Source: CAVYGM01 sp963768025
Lineage (GTDB): Bacteria > Bacteroidota > Bacteroidia > Cytophagales > Spirosomataceae
NCBI GenBank assembly: GCA_963768025.1
Contig: CAVYGM010000002.1
Location: 62,001-126,000 of the forward strand
Length of the DNA: 64,000 nucleotides
Direction of reading: 5' to 3'
The stretch's first letter is position 1, and every line of letters begins with the position of its first letter. The notes under the pieces were generated by a model. That model ran no database searches. It was given only the letters and a program-made list of their open reading frames with translations, and had not been told where the DNA came from. Of this stretch, positions 15,262-24,422 are shown piece by piece. A program made the translations under genes and the position numbers.

Positions 15262-17019
15262 ATGAAGAATTTCAGCTTACTACTAGCGGGGTTAGGTTTT
15301 TATATTGTTGGAGCCTTTACACCTATTTTCAGTCAGGCTTTATCCACAAACACGGTGAAGTACAAACTGATTTACAATGTATCCACCCAGGTATACACGG
15401 TGTGGGTTCATCCGGATTATAATACACCGAACGCCAATAATGCCAACACCAATGAGTTTTCGGCTACGGCTCAGGTGTCGCTTAAGGTGCCAGCGGCATT
15501 CGTCATTCAGGATATTACGGACATTAGGGGTGTGTGGGAAAAAGACCCCCGCAAGCTGGGTGATCCGGCCGTAGAACCTGCATTGGCCGCTGAAACCTAC
15601 GATAAAACTGCCCGGTATTATGCGATTGGGAAAGCACCCATCGAAACCAACCTGGGGAAATTCACCCTTGGTGATTCGGTAGCGCTCTTCACCTTCAAGG
15701 GCAATGCTTGCCTGGGGCCAGTGAGTATCCTGGCTCCGGCCGATCCCTTTGTCGCCGCTTCCATCAATGCCACCTCCCTAAACGTGCGGGGGAGTTTTTA
15801 TTCCCGTTCGGGACAGCCGGCCGGAGGTAACGAGGTGCCAAGAGAACAGTTTATAGGCAAAAAAGGTCCGGATGCTTTTTGTGATCCGAACGCTCAGATC
15901 GGTATTGCAAAAAGCCTGTTGACCCTGGTGGACAACAACAACGGAACCTATGATATCACGTATAGGATCAAAGTAAAGAACACGGGTGCGGTGTCCTTGT
16001 CTAATGTGCAGGTATTCGATACGCTTACCACCACTTTTCCTTCTCCGGCCACCTACAGCATGGTCGGTGGGGTAGTCACTACCCCCTCGGTGCCGGTTAA
16101 TGCTTCCTTCACGGGTGCCGGTAGTAACACGGGCCTATTAGCTGGAACAAGCAGCCTGGCCTCGGGGGATTCGCTCCTACTTACCTTCACGGTACGCCTT
16201 GTGCCGGGCGCAGGTAGTGCGGGCACGTTCCTCAACGTGGCCTGGGGACAGGGAACCTTCAATGGTACCCCTGTAAAAGATAAGTCAGCGAGTGGGGATA
16301 ATGTTGACCCGGATCGCAACGGTGACCCAGGAGATAACAGCACTCCTACACCAGTATCCATAAATCAGACTGCCGATGTGGCCATTTTCGTGAACGTAAG
16401 CAACAAGTTGCCGCAGGTCAACGACATGGTAACCCTACGGGTAGTGGTGGTGAACCAGGGCCAAGTGCCAGCCACGGGCTTGGAAGTGAAGGATGTGCTA
16501 CCGGTTGGGTTTGACCTGGTGAGCAACTCGGGACCGGGAAGCTACACGCCCGGTACCTGGACGGTACCCAATCTGGCGGTCGGCGACTCGGCGGTGCTAC
16601 TGCTGAATGTGAAAGTGGTGTCGATGGGTGTTCTCTACTATACGGCGCAAGTTTCCAAGATGAACGAAACGGATATAGATTCGAGCCCGAATAACGGGGT
16701 GGAAACCGAGGACGACTTCGGACGCACCTGCGTAAGTACGCCAATTCTCCTTTGCGCGACCCAGGCGGTGGAGATTACGGTACCCGCGGGCTTCTCAAAT
16801 ATTCAGTGGTTCAAGGATGGAAATGTAATTCCGAACGAAACAGCGAGCAAACTGACCGTCATGAGCAAAGGCACGTATACGTTTACATCTACCAGTTCCA
16901 CCTGCCCAACCGGCGGTTGCTGCCCCATCATTGTGCAGGAGGTGGACTGTTGCCCCATTACGATCTGTGTTCCTATGGTAATCACAAGGGTGAAAAGAAG
17001 CACCACGCCCACTCCCTGA
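15262..17019 (+). CDS. Secreted DUF11-repeat protein
   Basis: A 585-residue secreted protein of unknown function lying directly downstream of the giant DUF11 gene. It has a signal peptide (MKNFSLLLAG, hydrophobic core, cleavage near FSQ-A). Residues about 25-200 form a beta-rich N-terminal domain with a FKGNACLGP motif, followed by two DUF11 repeats (about 215-345 and 370-480). The C-terminal Ig-like segment (VEITVPAGFSNIQWFKDG) runs into a Cys-rich tail with CPTGGCCP and a second CC pair. Bacteroidota proteins often carry such QWFKDG modules near the C-terminus. The Cys-rich tail suggests disulfide cross-links outside the cell, which is inference. A strong intrinsic terminator follows. A 186-nt gap with its own hairpin separates it from the giant gene, so independent transcription is likely. 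Confidence 0.82.
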   Translation: MKNFSLLLAGLGFYIVGAFTPIFSQALSTNTVKYKLIYNVSTQVYTVWVHPDYNTPNANNANTNEFSATAQVSLKVPAAFVIQDITDIRGVWEKDPRKLGDPAVEPALAAETYDKTARYYAIGKAPIETNLGKFTLGDSVALFTFKGNACLGPVSILAPADPFVAASINATSLNVRGSFYSRSGQPAGGNEVPREQFIGKKGPDAFCDPNAQIGIAKSLLTLVDNNNGTYDITYRIKVKNTGAVSLSNVQVFDTLTTTFPSPATYSMVGGVVTTPSVPVNASFTGAGSNTGLLAGTSSLASGDSLLLTFTVRLVPGAGSAGTFLNVAWGQGTFNGTPVKDKSASGDNVDPDRNGDPGDNSTPTPVSINQTADVAIFVNVSNKLPQVNDMVTLRVVVVNQGQVPATGLEVKDVLPVGFDLVSNSGPGSYTPGTWTVPNLAVGDSAVLLLNVKVVSMGVLYYTAQVSKMNETDIDSSPNNGVETEDDFGRTCVSTPILLCATQAVEITVPAGFSNIQWFKDGNVIPNETASKLTVMSKGTYTFTSTSSTCPTGGCCPIIVQEVDCCPITICVPMVITRVKRSTTPTP

Positions 17020-17046
17020 TAGCCCATAAAAGGTATCAATTGATTG

Positions 17047-17082
17047 AACAGGCTGTCCCGAGCGGGACAGCCTGTTTTTTTT
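17047..17082 (+). terminator. Intrinsic terminator
   Basis: A 13-bp perfect GC-rich stem (AACAGGCTGTCCC with its complement), 4-nt loop, then eight T. It ends the DUF11 gene at 17019 and insulates the PadR operon. Confidence 0.9.
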
Positions 17083-17155
17083 GTACCCTTCATTTGACCA
17101 TTCATCCGGAATTTATGGACGTTTATCAAAAAAAAACTAAATTTGGTATAGTACC

Positions 17156-17186
17156 TTGTATAGCAAAGTACCTTTTCATACCTTTG
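17156..17186 (+). promoter_or_regulatory. Consensus Bacteroidetes promoter of the PadR operon
   Basis: TTG at 17156-17158, exactly 20 nt, then TACCTTTG at 17179-17186: an exact match to the -33/-7 consensus TTG-N19-21-TAnnTTTG. Two copies of AGTACCTT (17150 and 17167, 17 bp apart) overlap the -33 box and the spacer, a plausible operator for the PadR protein encoded downstream (inference). Confidence 0.65.
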
Positions 17187-17329
17187 TTATGTTGTAAGTC
17201 ATTATCGGATTGATCAGCCGATAAAAACAGGTGGAAACAAATCTATTAGCCATGAAAAAATACGCTGACGAAGGCAGCCATTACTTGAATTAAACCGTGC
17301 GCAAGCACCCTCAAACCCATGAAAAAATT

Positions 17330-17689
17330 ATGAATATCGAGAACGCCCAAGTGCAAATGCGGAAGGGGATTTTGGAATTCTGCATTCTGCACGTCATCTC
17401 GCGCGGGGAGGTTTACGCTTCTGATATGCTGGACGAACTAACCTCGGCCCGCATAATGGTGGTGGAAGGTACCCTCTACCCGCTGCTGACCCGGCTCAAA
17501 AATGCCGGACTATTGGATTACAAATGGGTGGAATCCTCCTCCGGTCCGCCCCGCAAGTATTACGTTTTGACCGACGATGGAAAGCAGTTTTTAGAGGCGA
17601 TGCAGGATACCTGGCTGGATCTGGCCGATTCGGTACAGATGATCATTAAAAAGACCAACGAGGCCATTCAGACTCAAAAACCTTCCTGA
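17330..17689 (+). CDS. PadR-family transcriptional regulator
   Basis: A PadR-type winged-helix repressor of about 119 residues. The ATG at 17330 (MNIENAQVQMRKGILEF) is preferred over an in-frame GTG at 17297 because family members start a few residues before this helix. Seen: the first helix (MRKGILEFCILHVI), the recognition region (SDMLDEL...VVEGTLYPLLTRLKNAGLLDY) and the wing (SSSGPPRKYYVLTDDGKQFL), then a short C-terminal dimerisation helix. It is first in an operon with two PspC/GIN genes (31-nt gap to the next); such PadR neighbours usually control the adjacent membrane genes. The leader of about 140 nt contains a 13-codon mini-ORF. Autoregulation through the AGTACCTT repeats in the promoter is inferred. 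Confidence 0.92.
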   Translation: MNIENAQVQMRKGILEFCILHVISRGEVYASDMLDELTSARIMVVEGTLYPLLTRLKNAGLLDYKWVESSSGPPRKYYVLTDDGKQFLEAMQDTWLDLADSVQMIIKKTNEAIQTQKPS

Positions 17690-17720
17690 TTCTGTTCACT
17701 CCCAGACATTCGAAAACATC

Positions 17721-19235
17721 ATGAAAAAAACAATAAGTATCAATATAGGCGGCGTGATCTTCCACATTGAGGAAGATGGATACGAAAAACTCAAAAGTTA
17801 CCTGGGGTCCATCCAGAAATACTTTTCCTCCTTTGCCGATAGCAAGGAAATTCTGTCCGATATAGAAGGGCGCATAGCCGAGCGGTTTTTGGCCAAACAA
17901 AAAGCGGAGAACAAACAGGCGATCTCGCTGGAAGATGTGGGAGAACTGATCGGAGCCATGGGAACGGTGGCCGATTTTGAGGCCATCGAGCAGGCGGAAG
18001 ATCTGCTGACCGAGCCTTTGCAGGCTGCTTCTGCCCGGTCTACGGGTACCACTCCCCCACCAGTAGTACCTGGTGCCGCCAGCACGTCCACGGGTGGTGC
18101 CACTCCTGGCGCTGATCCCCGCACGGGTGCTCCCCGCCGGCTGTTCCGTGACCTCCGCCGAAAACTTATCGGGGGAGTAGCCTCGGGCCTGGCGCATTAC
18201 TTTACCGTGGACCCGCTCTGGGTTCGGTTGGCTTTTCTTTTTCTTGTGATAGGCTTGCCGGCCGGAAGTGGGATTTTTGACGGAAATGGCGATGCCGTTG
18301 GCCCGATCAGCGGAATCGTGGTGTTGCTGTACATTGCCATGTGGATAGCTTTTCCGGGCTCCATTACGCTGGAAGAGGACAAAAGCATCAAGAAGTTCTT
18401 TCGCGACCCAGACCGCAAGGTGGTAGGCGGAGTAGCCGCCGGGGTAGCTTCCTATTTTGGGATTGATATCGGAGTAGTGCGCTTTCTGTGGGTACTTTCC
18501 ATCTTTCTATTTGGTACTGGATTTTTGATCTATATCGTGTTGTGGATCATTGCCCCCTCTGCCAATACCCTCACCGAAAAGATGGAAATGCAGGGTGAAC
18601 CCATCACGCTTTCCAACATCGAAACAAATATAAAACGGGGGCTAAACCTGGGTGAAACGACCGGAGAAGAAGCCCCCATGACCCGCCTGGTGTTGTTTCC
18701 CTTTCGGGCTATTGCCATCATCATCAGCGGACTTGGAAAAATTCTGAAAGGCGTGGGCCCGATACTCAGGGTGGTGATTGGCGCTTTGCTGATTGCGGCT
18801 GCGGTACTCTCCCTGATGGGCTTGATCATAGGGGGGGGCGTTGGCATTGGCATGAGGGACATGCTTCCCTTTGGAGATATTCCACCCCTGATGCTGATCC
18901 GGGAGGCTCCTTCCACCCTGATAATTTCGCTGGTGCTGATTGTGACGGTACCTTTCATTGCCATTCTTCTGCTGGGGCTGACCCTGATCGCCAACCGGAA
19001 GGTCGCCAGCGGCACACTTTGGCTTACCTTGGCCGGTTTGTGGATCGTAGGACTCATTGGCGTGGCTATTTCGGGGGGGATCTACCAGCAGAAGTTTTCC
19101 AAGCGGGGAGAGCTCCTGCAAACTGAACTGTACAGTGTGGCGGGTACCCCCATTCTGGACGAATACGATAACGATGAAAACGATGAATTTCAACTGGGAT
19201 ATTCGGGTGGTGCTGGAAGGCTACGCCGGGGATAG
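17721..19235 (+). CDS. PspC-domain membrane protein, N-terminal part (frameshifted)
   Basis: Envelope-stress-type inner membrane protein. Residues 1-95 form a small alpha/beta domain (MKKTISINIGGVIFHIEEDGY; acidic SDIEGRIAERF) found before PspC in Bacteroidota. Then come two PspC modules, each with R-[KD]-[LV]-[IV]-GGVA[SA]G[LV]A-YF (about residues 135-215 and 230-285), and three more hydrophobic segments up to about residue 460. The ORF ends at 19235, but homology continues in the next frame with a GIN/DUF2807 domain (see 19174-20272), so the ancestral product is one PspC-TM-GIN fusion of about 850 residues. The frame change falls at about 19,185-19,200. The gene lies downstream of padR in the same operon. 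The exact function is unknown; membrane-stress sensing or sealing is inferred from PspC. Confidence 0.88.
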   Translation: MKKTISINIGGVIFHIEEDGYEKLKSYLGSIQKYFSSFADSKEILSDIEGRIAERFLAKQKAENKQAISLEDVGELIGAMGTVADFEAIEQAEDLLTEPLQAASARSTGTTPPPVVPGAASTSTGGATPGADPRTGAPRRLFRDLRRKLIGGVASGLAHYFTVDPLWVRLAFLFLVIGLPAGSGIFDGNGDAVGPISGIVVLLYIAMWIAFPGSITLEEDKSIKKFFRDPDRKVVGGVAAGVASYFGIDIGVVRFLWVLSIFLFGTGFLIYIVLWIIAPSANTLTEKMEMQGEPITLSNIETNIKRGLNLGETTGEEAPMTRLVLFPFRAIAIIISGLGKILKGVGPILRVVIGALLIAAAVLSLMGLIIGGGVGIGMRDMLPFGDIPPLMLIREAPSTLIISLVLIVTVPFIAILLLGLTLIANRKVASGTLWLTLAGLWIVGLIGVAISGGIYQQKFSKRGELLQTELYSVAGTPILDEYDNDENDEFQLGYSGGAGRLRRG

Positions 19236-20272
19236 TATCAAAGTAGAAAAAGAGACAACCGCCAGGGGCAGCTCCCAGGAAGATGCCCGCCGCAATGCCA
19301 TGGGAATGAGCTTCCGGATCGTGCAGAAGGATTCGACCCTGCGCTTTGATGAGGAACCCGTACTCACGGCTGACGGACGCTTCCGGGATCAGAAAATGCG
19401 CATGAAAGTCCTTATTCCCTTTGACCGCCCCTTTGTCATGACCCCTACTTTTTTTCACGGGAATTTTAACGACTGGCAGGTAAAAGATCAGTACCGTGAG
19501 GTATACGACGGGGAAAATCAGGACTGGAAAAGTATACGCTGGGTGATGAAGCGTGACTCGGGACTGGTGGCCACCAATGTACCAGCCATGTACCTGCGCG
19601 ATTCGGATGAAGATCGCAGTGAAAACGAAGGCGATTCGTATGGATACGAGGAAAACGATACTGACAGCCAGTTAGATCTGGGAGAAAGGGGTGAAAACGT
19701 GAAGCAGTATTCGGCCCGGGATTTCGATCGGATTGAAATCGGGGGTGCCTACTCCATCGAAATTCGGCAGGGAAATGACTTTGCCGTGGCGGCCGACGGT
19801 CCCCGGAGTGATGTGGACGACCTGGACGTGTCGGTACGGAACGGCACCCTTGTGGTAAAACGAGCCCGCGGACTTCTCTCTCTTTGATGGTCGTTCTGAA
19901 AGGATCGGCCTGGTGATCACCATGCCAACCGTAAAGGGGATCGACCTTTCAGGGGCAAACAAGACCAGGATCACCGGATTCCAGAATCTGGATAATCTGA
20001 ATATAGATCTCTCGGGTGCCACCAACTCAGAAATTGATGTAAATGCGGATCGCCTGGAACTGGAAGCAAGCGGGGCGTCACGGGTAGTGTTGAAGGGCCG
20101 CGCCCGATCGGCGGATCTTTCGCTGTCCGGAGCCTGCAAGCTGGACGCTACCGCTATGGCGGTTGACGAGGCCGAAGTTAGCGCGGCAGGCGCAAGCCGG
20201 GCCACTCTGGGCAAGGTGCGCAACCTCCGTAAAAGTACTTCGGGAGCGAGCCGGATCGAATCGCAGGATTAA
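19174..20272 (+). CDS. GIN (DUF2807) C-terminal half of the PspC protein, two frames
   Basis: Continuation of the PspC gene. Frame 1 (to 19887) gives NWDIRVVLEGYAGDSIKVEK, then the GIN-domain entry YSARDFDRIEIGGAYSIEIRQG. A second single-base shift near 19,867 (GCCCGCGG in place of a likely GCCGCGG) moves the frame so that DFSLFDGRSERIGLVI and the rest of the domain follow to 20272. The right-handed beta-helix is visible as repeated SGA[NST] turns (IDLSGANKT, IDLSGATNS, LEASGASRV, LSLSGACKL, SAAGASRA, STSGASRI). GIN domains are presumed extracytoplasmic. Because both shifts repair cleanly with one base each, sequencing error is more likely than a true pseudogene. Confidence 0.75.
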
Positions 20273-20357
20273 ATAGTAAGCCATGCAACCTTGGGGGCAT
20301 TTTTTACATCCTTAGGGAAATAAGTCATTCACCATAGACCAATTAGAAAAAACACCC

Positions 20358-21052
20358 ATGAAAAAACTACTCACTTTGAGCCTGTTCTGGCTTCGCTCTC
20401 GCTACTCTGGCGTTCGCCCAGCAAACCACCCGCACCCTGAAAGTATCGGATTTTACCAAGCTTTCAATGGGGAGTGCTTTCAAGATTGACGTAAAACAGG
20501 GCGGAAGCTTCAACGTTATGATTTCGGGAAAAGAGGATGACCTCAACGACCTCGAATACGGGGTGTCCAAAGGTACCCTACGCATTGGCTACAAGAATAA
20601 CGGCTGGAAAAAAAGCCGTGAAACGGTCCAGATAAGCGTGACGATGCCTTCTCTAGATGGCGTTGATTTCTCGGGTGCTTCCGTTGCTAAGGTAGGTGGT
20701 TTTGAAAGAGGAAAGGGAATGGCCATTAACGTGTCGGGAGCCTCAAAAGTAGAAATGGACTTCTCGGCCGATAAGGTATTCGTGGATTTATCGGGAGCTT
20801 CCCGGCTTACTCTGACGGGGAGAGCCGAAACATTGCAAGGCGAAATGTCGGGTGCTTCGACTTTTGAAGGCAAGGATTTTCCGGTGAAAGAGGCCGATTT
20901 GGAAGCTTCCGGCGCTAGCAAAGCCTCCGGTGGTGGCCAACTCGTCCCTTCGGGCCGATGCCAGCGGAGCCAGCCGTATCAGCTATGCGGGCAGCGCCCG
21001 CGAGGTCCGGTCCAGCTCGTCGGGAGCCAGCTCTATCCGCCGGGCAAACTAA
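20358..21052 (+). CDS. Secreted GIN-domain (DUF2807) protein, frameshifted
   Basis: Third gene of the PadR operon and a paralogue of the C-terminal half of the PspC protein. The ATG at 20358 starts a signal peptide (MKKLLTLSLF); one indel near 20,390 is needed to reach its end (LATLAFAQQTT). The main frame then runs VSDFTKLSMGSAFKIDVKQGG to about 20,930, where a second indel leads into ADASGASRISYAG...SSSGASSIRRAN and the TAA at 21050-21052. The beta-helix turns carry SGAS about every 20 residues. Repaired length is about 230 residues. It probably acts in the periplasm or at the outer membrane. The role is unknown; the conserved layout suggests a shared envelope function with the PspC protein. 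Confidence 0.78.
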
Positions 21053-21181
21053 CCCTACTCGGTCCCATCCAATTGGAAGGGTATCTTTTCACCGGCTTGT
21101 CATAGAGCTTGTACATACTGATCAAGTAAGAATTACCCGTAATCTGTTGATATGACCCGTCCAATCCCTTACGTTGTGAAC

Positions 21182-21484
21182 ATGGATAGAAGCGAAGCCA
21201 TTGAGAAAGTCAGAGCGTATAAGCATTTGCTGGAAGGCCACTTGCCCCTGGAACACGTATACCTCTACGGTGCGTATGCTACCAATACTCAAAAGGAAAG
21301 CAGCACTATTGATGTAGCCGTGGTGGTGAAGCGCATTGAAGGCGACTATTTTTCGGTGAGTCCATTGATATGGAAGCTCCGGAAGCAGGTAGACCACCGG
21401 ATCGAACCTATACTAATTGAAAGAGAATTCGACGATGCTGTGTTTTTGGGAGAAGTTAGAAAAAATGGAATCGAAATAGCCTGA
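21182..21484 (+). CDS. Nucleotidyltransferase-fold protein (MNT-like), degenerate active site
   Basis: A 100-residue protein; the ATG at 21182 (MDRSEAIEKVRAYKHLL) fits the usual family start, and an in-frame ATG at 21152 is possible. The fold motif is YGAYATNTQKESSTIDVAVV, matching the MNT/KNTase pattern GSxA...SDxD, but with GS replaced by GA and the first Asp of SDID replaced by Thr. Two catalytic positions are therefore altered, and activity is doubtful. MNT proteins often pair with HEPN partners as toxin-antitoxin modules, but no HEPN ORF is next to it: upstream is the GIN gene and downstream a terminator then an outer-membrane protein. It may be an orphan antitoxin-like remnant or a repurposed binding protein. 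Confidence 0.7.
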   Translation: MDRSEAIEKVRAYKHLLEGHLPLEHVYLYGAYATNTQKESSTIDVAVVVKRIEGDYFSVSPLIWKLRKQVDHRIEPILIEREFDDAVFLGEVRKNGIEIA

Positions 21485-21500
21485 TCTACTCTCCACATAA

Positions 21501-21541
21501 AAAAGCCAAAAGCCGGAAATAACCCGGCTTTTGGCTTTTTT
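21501..21541 (+). terminator. Intrinsic terminator
   Basis: A 16-bp perfect stem (AAAAGCCAAAAGCCGG with its complement), 7-nt loop, ending in a T tract. It lies 17 nt after the nucleotidyltransferase gene. Confidence 0.85.
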
Positions 21542-21602
21542 GGTTACTATACGCATGAAAGGATTCACTATCTTCGTTAAAAGATAACAACTCCGCCTAC
21601 TC

Positions 21603-22458
21603 ATGAAACGAACTTTACCTGGCTTATTTTTCCTGTTATGTTGTTTTGGTAGTACCCTTTATTCCTCCGCCCTGGCGCAAGCCCGCATTGAGGGACTGGG
21701 CAGCCACATACCAGCCCAGGGAGTGATCACCCTTATCGGTGGGGCAGGAGTAGCCTACTACATGGGCGACCTCATCGATGGTGTGGATTTCAAGCACCTG
21801 GGTCTTGGGCCAAACATGGCTTTGGGAGGAACCTACCGGCTTACGGAGCATGTCAGCCTGAGGAGCGAACTACGCTACTATCAGGTACAGGCCGATCAAC
21901 AGTATTCCCGCAACTTTTCTAATAATCTTTCCTTCCGCACCCGGAATCCTGATTTCTACGTAGGCGCGCAGGCCGACTTATTCCCATTTTCCAGGCAATC
22001 CGTGGTTAACCCCTACCTGTTCGGCGGCATTGGGTTTACGTATCTCAATCCCAAAGCCAACCTCAGACGGTACCTGGTACAGCTTGCCCCCTCTCACCAC
22101 CGAAAATGTCCGGTACTCACGGACTCCTTTGCTGGTAGTAGCGGGAATCGGAGTTTCGTATCAGCTCACCGATCGCTGGGGCGTAGGCCTGGAACTTTGT
22201 AATAATTTTCTGGCTTCGGACTACCTCGATGATGTGAGTACCACCTACCCCGAACCCGACGCCCTGCCCAACGACCTGGCCCGCCAACTTTCCGACCGGG
22301 CCCCTGAGATAGGCCAAGCCCCCAAACAGCCCGGTTTTCAGCGCGGTAATCCCAACGTAAAAGATACCTACGTTTTCCTGAGTCTCCGTGCCCACTACCT
22401 CCTCACTACCCGCTACTTCGCTCAGCAACGCCGCAAGACCCGCTGCCCGCGGTTTTAA
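21603..22458 (+). CDS. Outer-membrane beta-barrel protein (DUF6089-like), frameshifted
   Basis: Probable eight-stranded outer-membrane barrel. Signal peptide MKRTLPGLFFLLCC with cleavage near ALAQ-A. Barrel features: GGAGVAYYMGDL, GLGPNMALGGTYRLTEHVSLRSELRYY, NPDFYVGAQADLFPF, NPYLFGGIGFTYLNPKA, then after a single-base shift near 22,065 DGTWYSLPPL, VVAGIGVSYQLTDRWGVGLEL, and the C-terminal strand KDTYVFLSLRAHYLLT. The segment GFQRGNPNVKD before the last strand is characteristic of DUF6089-family proteins as I recall them. Repaired length is about 285 residues. It follows a strong terminator, so it has its own transcript. Ligand and role are unknown. Confidence 0.8.
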
Positions 22459-22657
22459 TTGTGATTTGGAGATTGAGTGATTTAGAGAATGTCGGAATGA
22501 TAGAATGGTTCGGGGTGGCTTTGGGTGGGAAAAGTAGGAATTACTTACTGAAAAGGATTAATTTTCTTACTTTTCAAAAAAATCTGTGAACAAATCTATC
22601 CGTTCTCTCACCGCGGGGGCGGACCCCTCACTCAATCTCCAAATCACAATTAAAAAA

Positions 22658-23176
22658 ATGCCCATTCCTAAGAAAGCCCACGAGTCCGAAGTAACCATGA
22701 CCGAAATGGTGCTTCCTAACGATACCAATACCCTCAACAACCTCATGGGCGGTCGGCTGCTGCATTGGATGGATATTTGTGCGGCTATCTCGGCCCAAAA
22801 ACACTCCAATCGGATCGTGGTGACGGCTTCGGTGGACAATGTATCCTTTACCGAACCCATCAAACTCGGCAACATCGTGATGATGAAAGCCCGCGTGACC
22901 CGCTCGTTCAACTCCTCCATGGAAGTACACATTGAGGTATGGGCCGAGGACATTCCCGCCGGGCACCGCATCAGTACCAACCGCGCCTTTTATACCTTTG
23001 TGGCCGTGGACCAGAACGGCCGTCCCATCGAAGTACCCGAGCTAATTGCCGAAACGGATGAAGATAAAGAGCTGTACAAGAGTGCGCTACGCCGTCGGCA
23101 GTTGCGTTTGGTGCTGGCCGGACGCCTGAACCCCCACGAGGCTACGGAGCTGAAGGCCTTGTTTGACATGGAGTAG
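22658..23176 (+). CDS. Acyl-CoA thioesterase (hotdog fold, YciA/BFIT-like)
   Basis: Hydrolyses acyl-CoA to free acid and CoA in the cytoplasm. The ATG at 22658 (MPIPKKAHESEVTMTEMVLPND) is chosen over an upstream in-frame ATG at 22586, which would add a non-homologous leader. Seen: the hotdog catalytic region LPNDTNTLNNLMGGRLLHWMDICAAISAQKH with the conserved Asn and Asp, then VVTASVDNVSFTEPIKLGNIVMMKARVTRSFNSSMEV, typical of the acyl-CoA hydrolase family. Length 172 residues is normal. Its tail (RLVLAGRLNPHEATELKALF) is a short helical extension. The downstream gene is convergent, so it appears monocistronic. Confidence 0.9.
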   Translation: MPIPKKAHESEVTMTEMVLPNDTNTLNNLMGGRLLHWMDICAAISAQKHSNRIVVTASVDNVSFTEPIKLGNIVMMKARVTRSFNSSMEVHIEVWAEDIPAGHRISTNRAFYTFVAVDQNGRPIEVPELIAETDEDKELYKSALRRRQLRLVLAGRLNPHEATELKALFDME

Positions 23177-23228
23177 GAGAGGGTCTGTTAGGTTCTACAT
23201 CTACCTCAATTAAGCCTCCATACTCCTT

Positions 23229-24422
23229 TTAATCAATTTCCAGAATCGTCCCCGCAATGTGCTCTGGGCCATTGGCTACATTGAAATAGTAGGTAACCAG
23301 CACACGCTTTTTATCGAGCTGAACCGCCCAGGGGTACCCAATATCGGTACTTCCGCCATCAGTCCGGAGGATGATTTCCGGGGCCGTGGCGAAGTCGGTA
23401 CATTCGGCGTTGAGGATGCGGGCCCGAATGCCCAAAGGGGCGTGACGGTAGCCGTAGGTGAGCAACACGCGGTTGTCGGGTAGGCGCAGGGCGTGCAGCG
23501 GATGTCCCTGAAATCCCATTTTTTGCCAGGGCTGAAAGGTCTTTCCTCCGTCCGTCGAGCGGGCCATGCAGGCCTGATCGTCCAAACCGGCCGTTCGCAG
23601 AAACGCCACCAGATCCCCTTTTGGGGTTTCGTAAATGGATGTTTCGTTGAAGGATACCGTCTCATCCGCCGCCACCGGGCTGGAATAAGCCCAGGTTAGG
23701 CCTTTGTCATGGGATACGAGCAAATGAGTAGAGGTTCTCCGGGGGGAGACCTGATCATTAGCCGCTACCACCCAAAACACCCTGCCGTCTCGTCCTTCGT
23801 ACATGGCTCCCCGGTTGTAAGCCCGAATAGGCTGTCCAAAAGGGTCAAGAATTTTTTCGGGCTCGATGTGGGGGGGCTCAATGGGACCCTTCCACGAAGT
23901 ACCTCCGTCGGTAGAGCGGATCAGGTACCCCCCCAGAAAAACGCTGCCATTGCGATTTTGAAACACGGGTTGTTTGAGATTGGGAAGCCCATCGGGCCGA
24001 ACGAAAGCCCAACCATAACTGGCACACAGCAGGGTACCCTCGCGGAGTTGGAGCAGGCAAGGATCCTGCGAGCCGCCAAAGGCGTGGGCATATAGTAGCG
24101 TAGGTTTGCTGGTCCAGTTTTCTCCGTCGCGGGAGCGAACCGCCACCAGGTAGCTATTGGGATCGACATGATTGGTGCTCTTCTCACCAAAAGATTTACG
24201 TTCGGGAGCGCGACGAAAGGCCAGAAGCAGGTCGCCTTTTTTGGACCGCACCACGGACGGAAAGGCGGCGTGAAAAAGGGTGTCGCGGTAGATGACGAGG
24301 TGCTTTATGATCCGGACATTCGCCACGCTATCCGACTGGGCGACCGTAGCACTCATGGCCAGTGAAGGGCTCACGATGGCTGCCAGTGTCATGAAAAGGG
24401 AAGTAATACTTGAAAATAGCAT
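23229..24422 (-). CDS. Secreted sialidase-like BNR-repeat protein
   Basis: A 397-residue exported six-bladed propeller of the sialidase/neuraminidase superfamily. N-terminal signal peptide (MLFSSITSLFMTLAAIVSPSLA). Asp-box motifs are visible as SRDGENW, STDGGTSW, SHDKGLTW and STDGGKTF. An early FPSVVRSKKGDLLLAFRR resembles the catalytic Arg region, and FNETSIYETPKGDLVAFLRT the Glu region. Similar Bacteroidota proteins are annotated exo-alpha-sialidase, but many act on other glycosides or are only carbohydrate binding, so the substrate is uncertain. It is transcribed alone on the minus strand, converging with the thioesterase gene. Together with the sulfatase and ThuA genes nearby it suggests glycan scavenging. 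Confidence 0.82.
   Translation of the reverse strand: MLFSSITSLFMTLAAIVSPSLAMSATVAQSDSVANVRIIKHLVIYRDTLFHAAFPSVVRSKKGDLLLAFRRAPERKSFGEKSTNHVDPNSYLVAVRSRDGENWTSKPTLLYAHAFGGSQDPCLLQLREGTLLCASYGWAFVRPDGLPNLKQPVFQNRNGSVFLGGYLIRSTDGGTSWKGPIEPPHIEPEKILDPFGQPIRAYNRGAMYEGRDGRVFWVVAANDQVSPRRTSTHLLVSHDKGLTWAYSSPVAADETVSFNETSIYETPKGDLVAFLRTAGLDDQACMARSTDGGKTFQPWQKMGFQGHPLHALRLPDNRVLLTYGYRHAPLGIRARILNAECTDFATAPEIILRTDGGSTDIGYPWAVQLDKKRVLVTYYFNVANGPEHIAGTILEID

Noticed and set aside
21182..22458. Toxin-antitoxin pair of the nucleotidyltransferase with its neighbour
   Set aside because: The downstream gene follows a strong terminator and is an outer-membrane barrel, not a HEPN protein.
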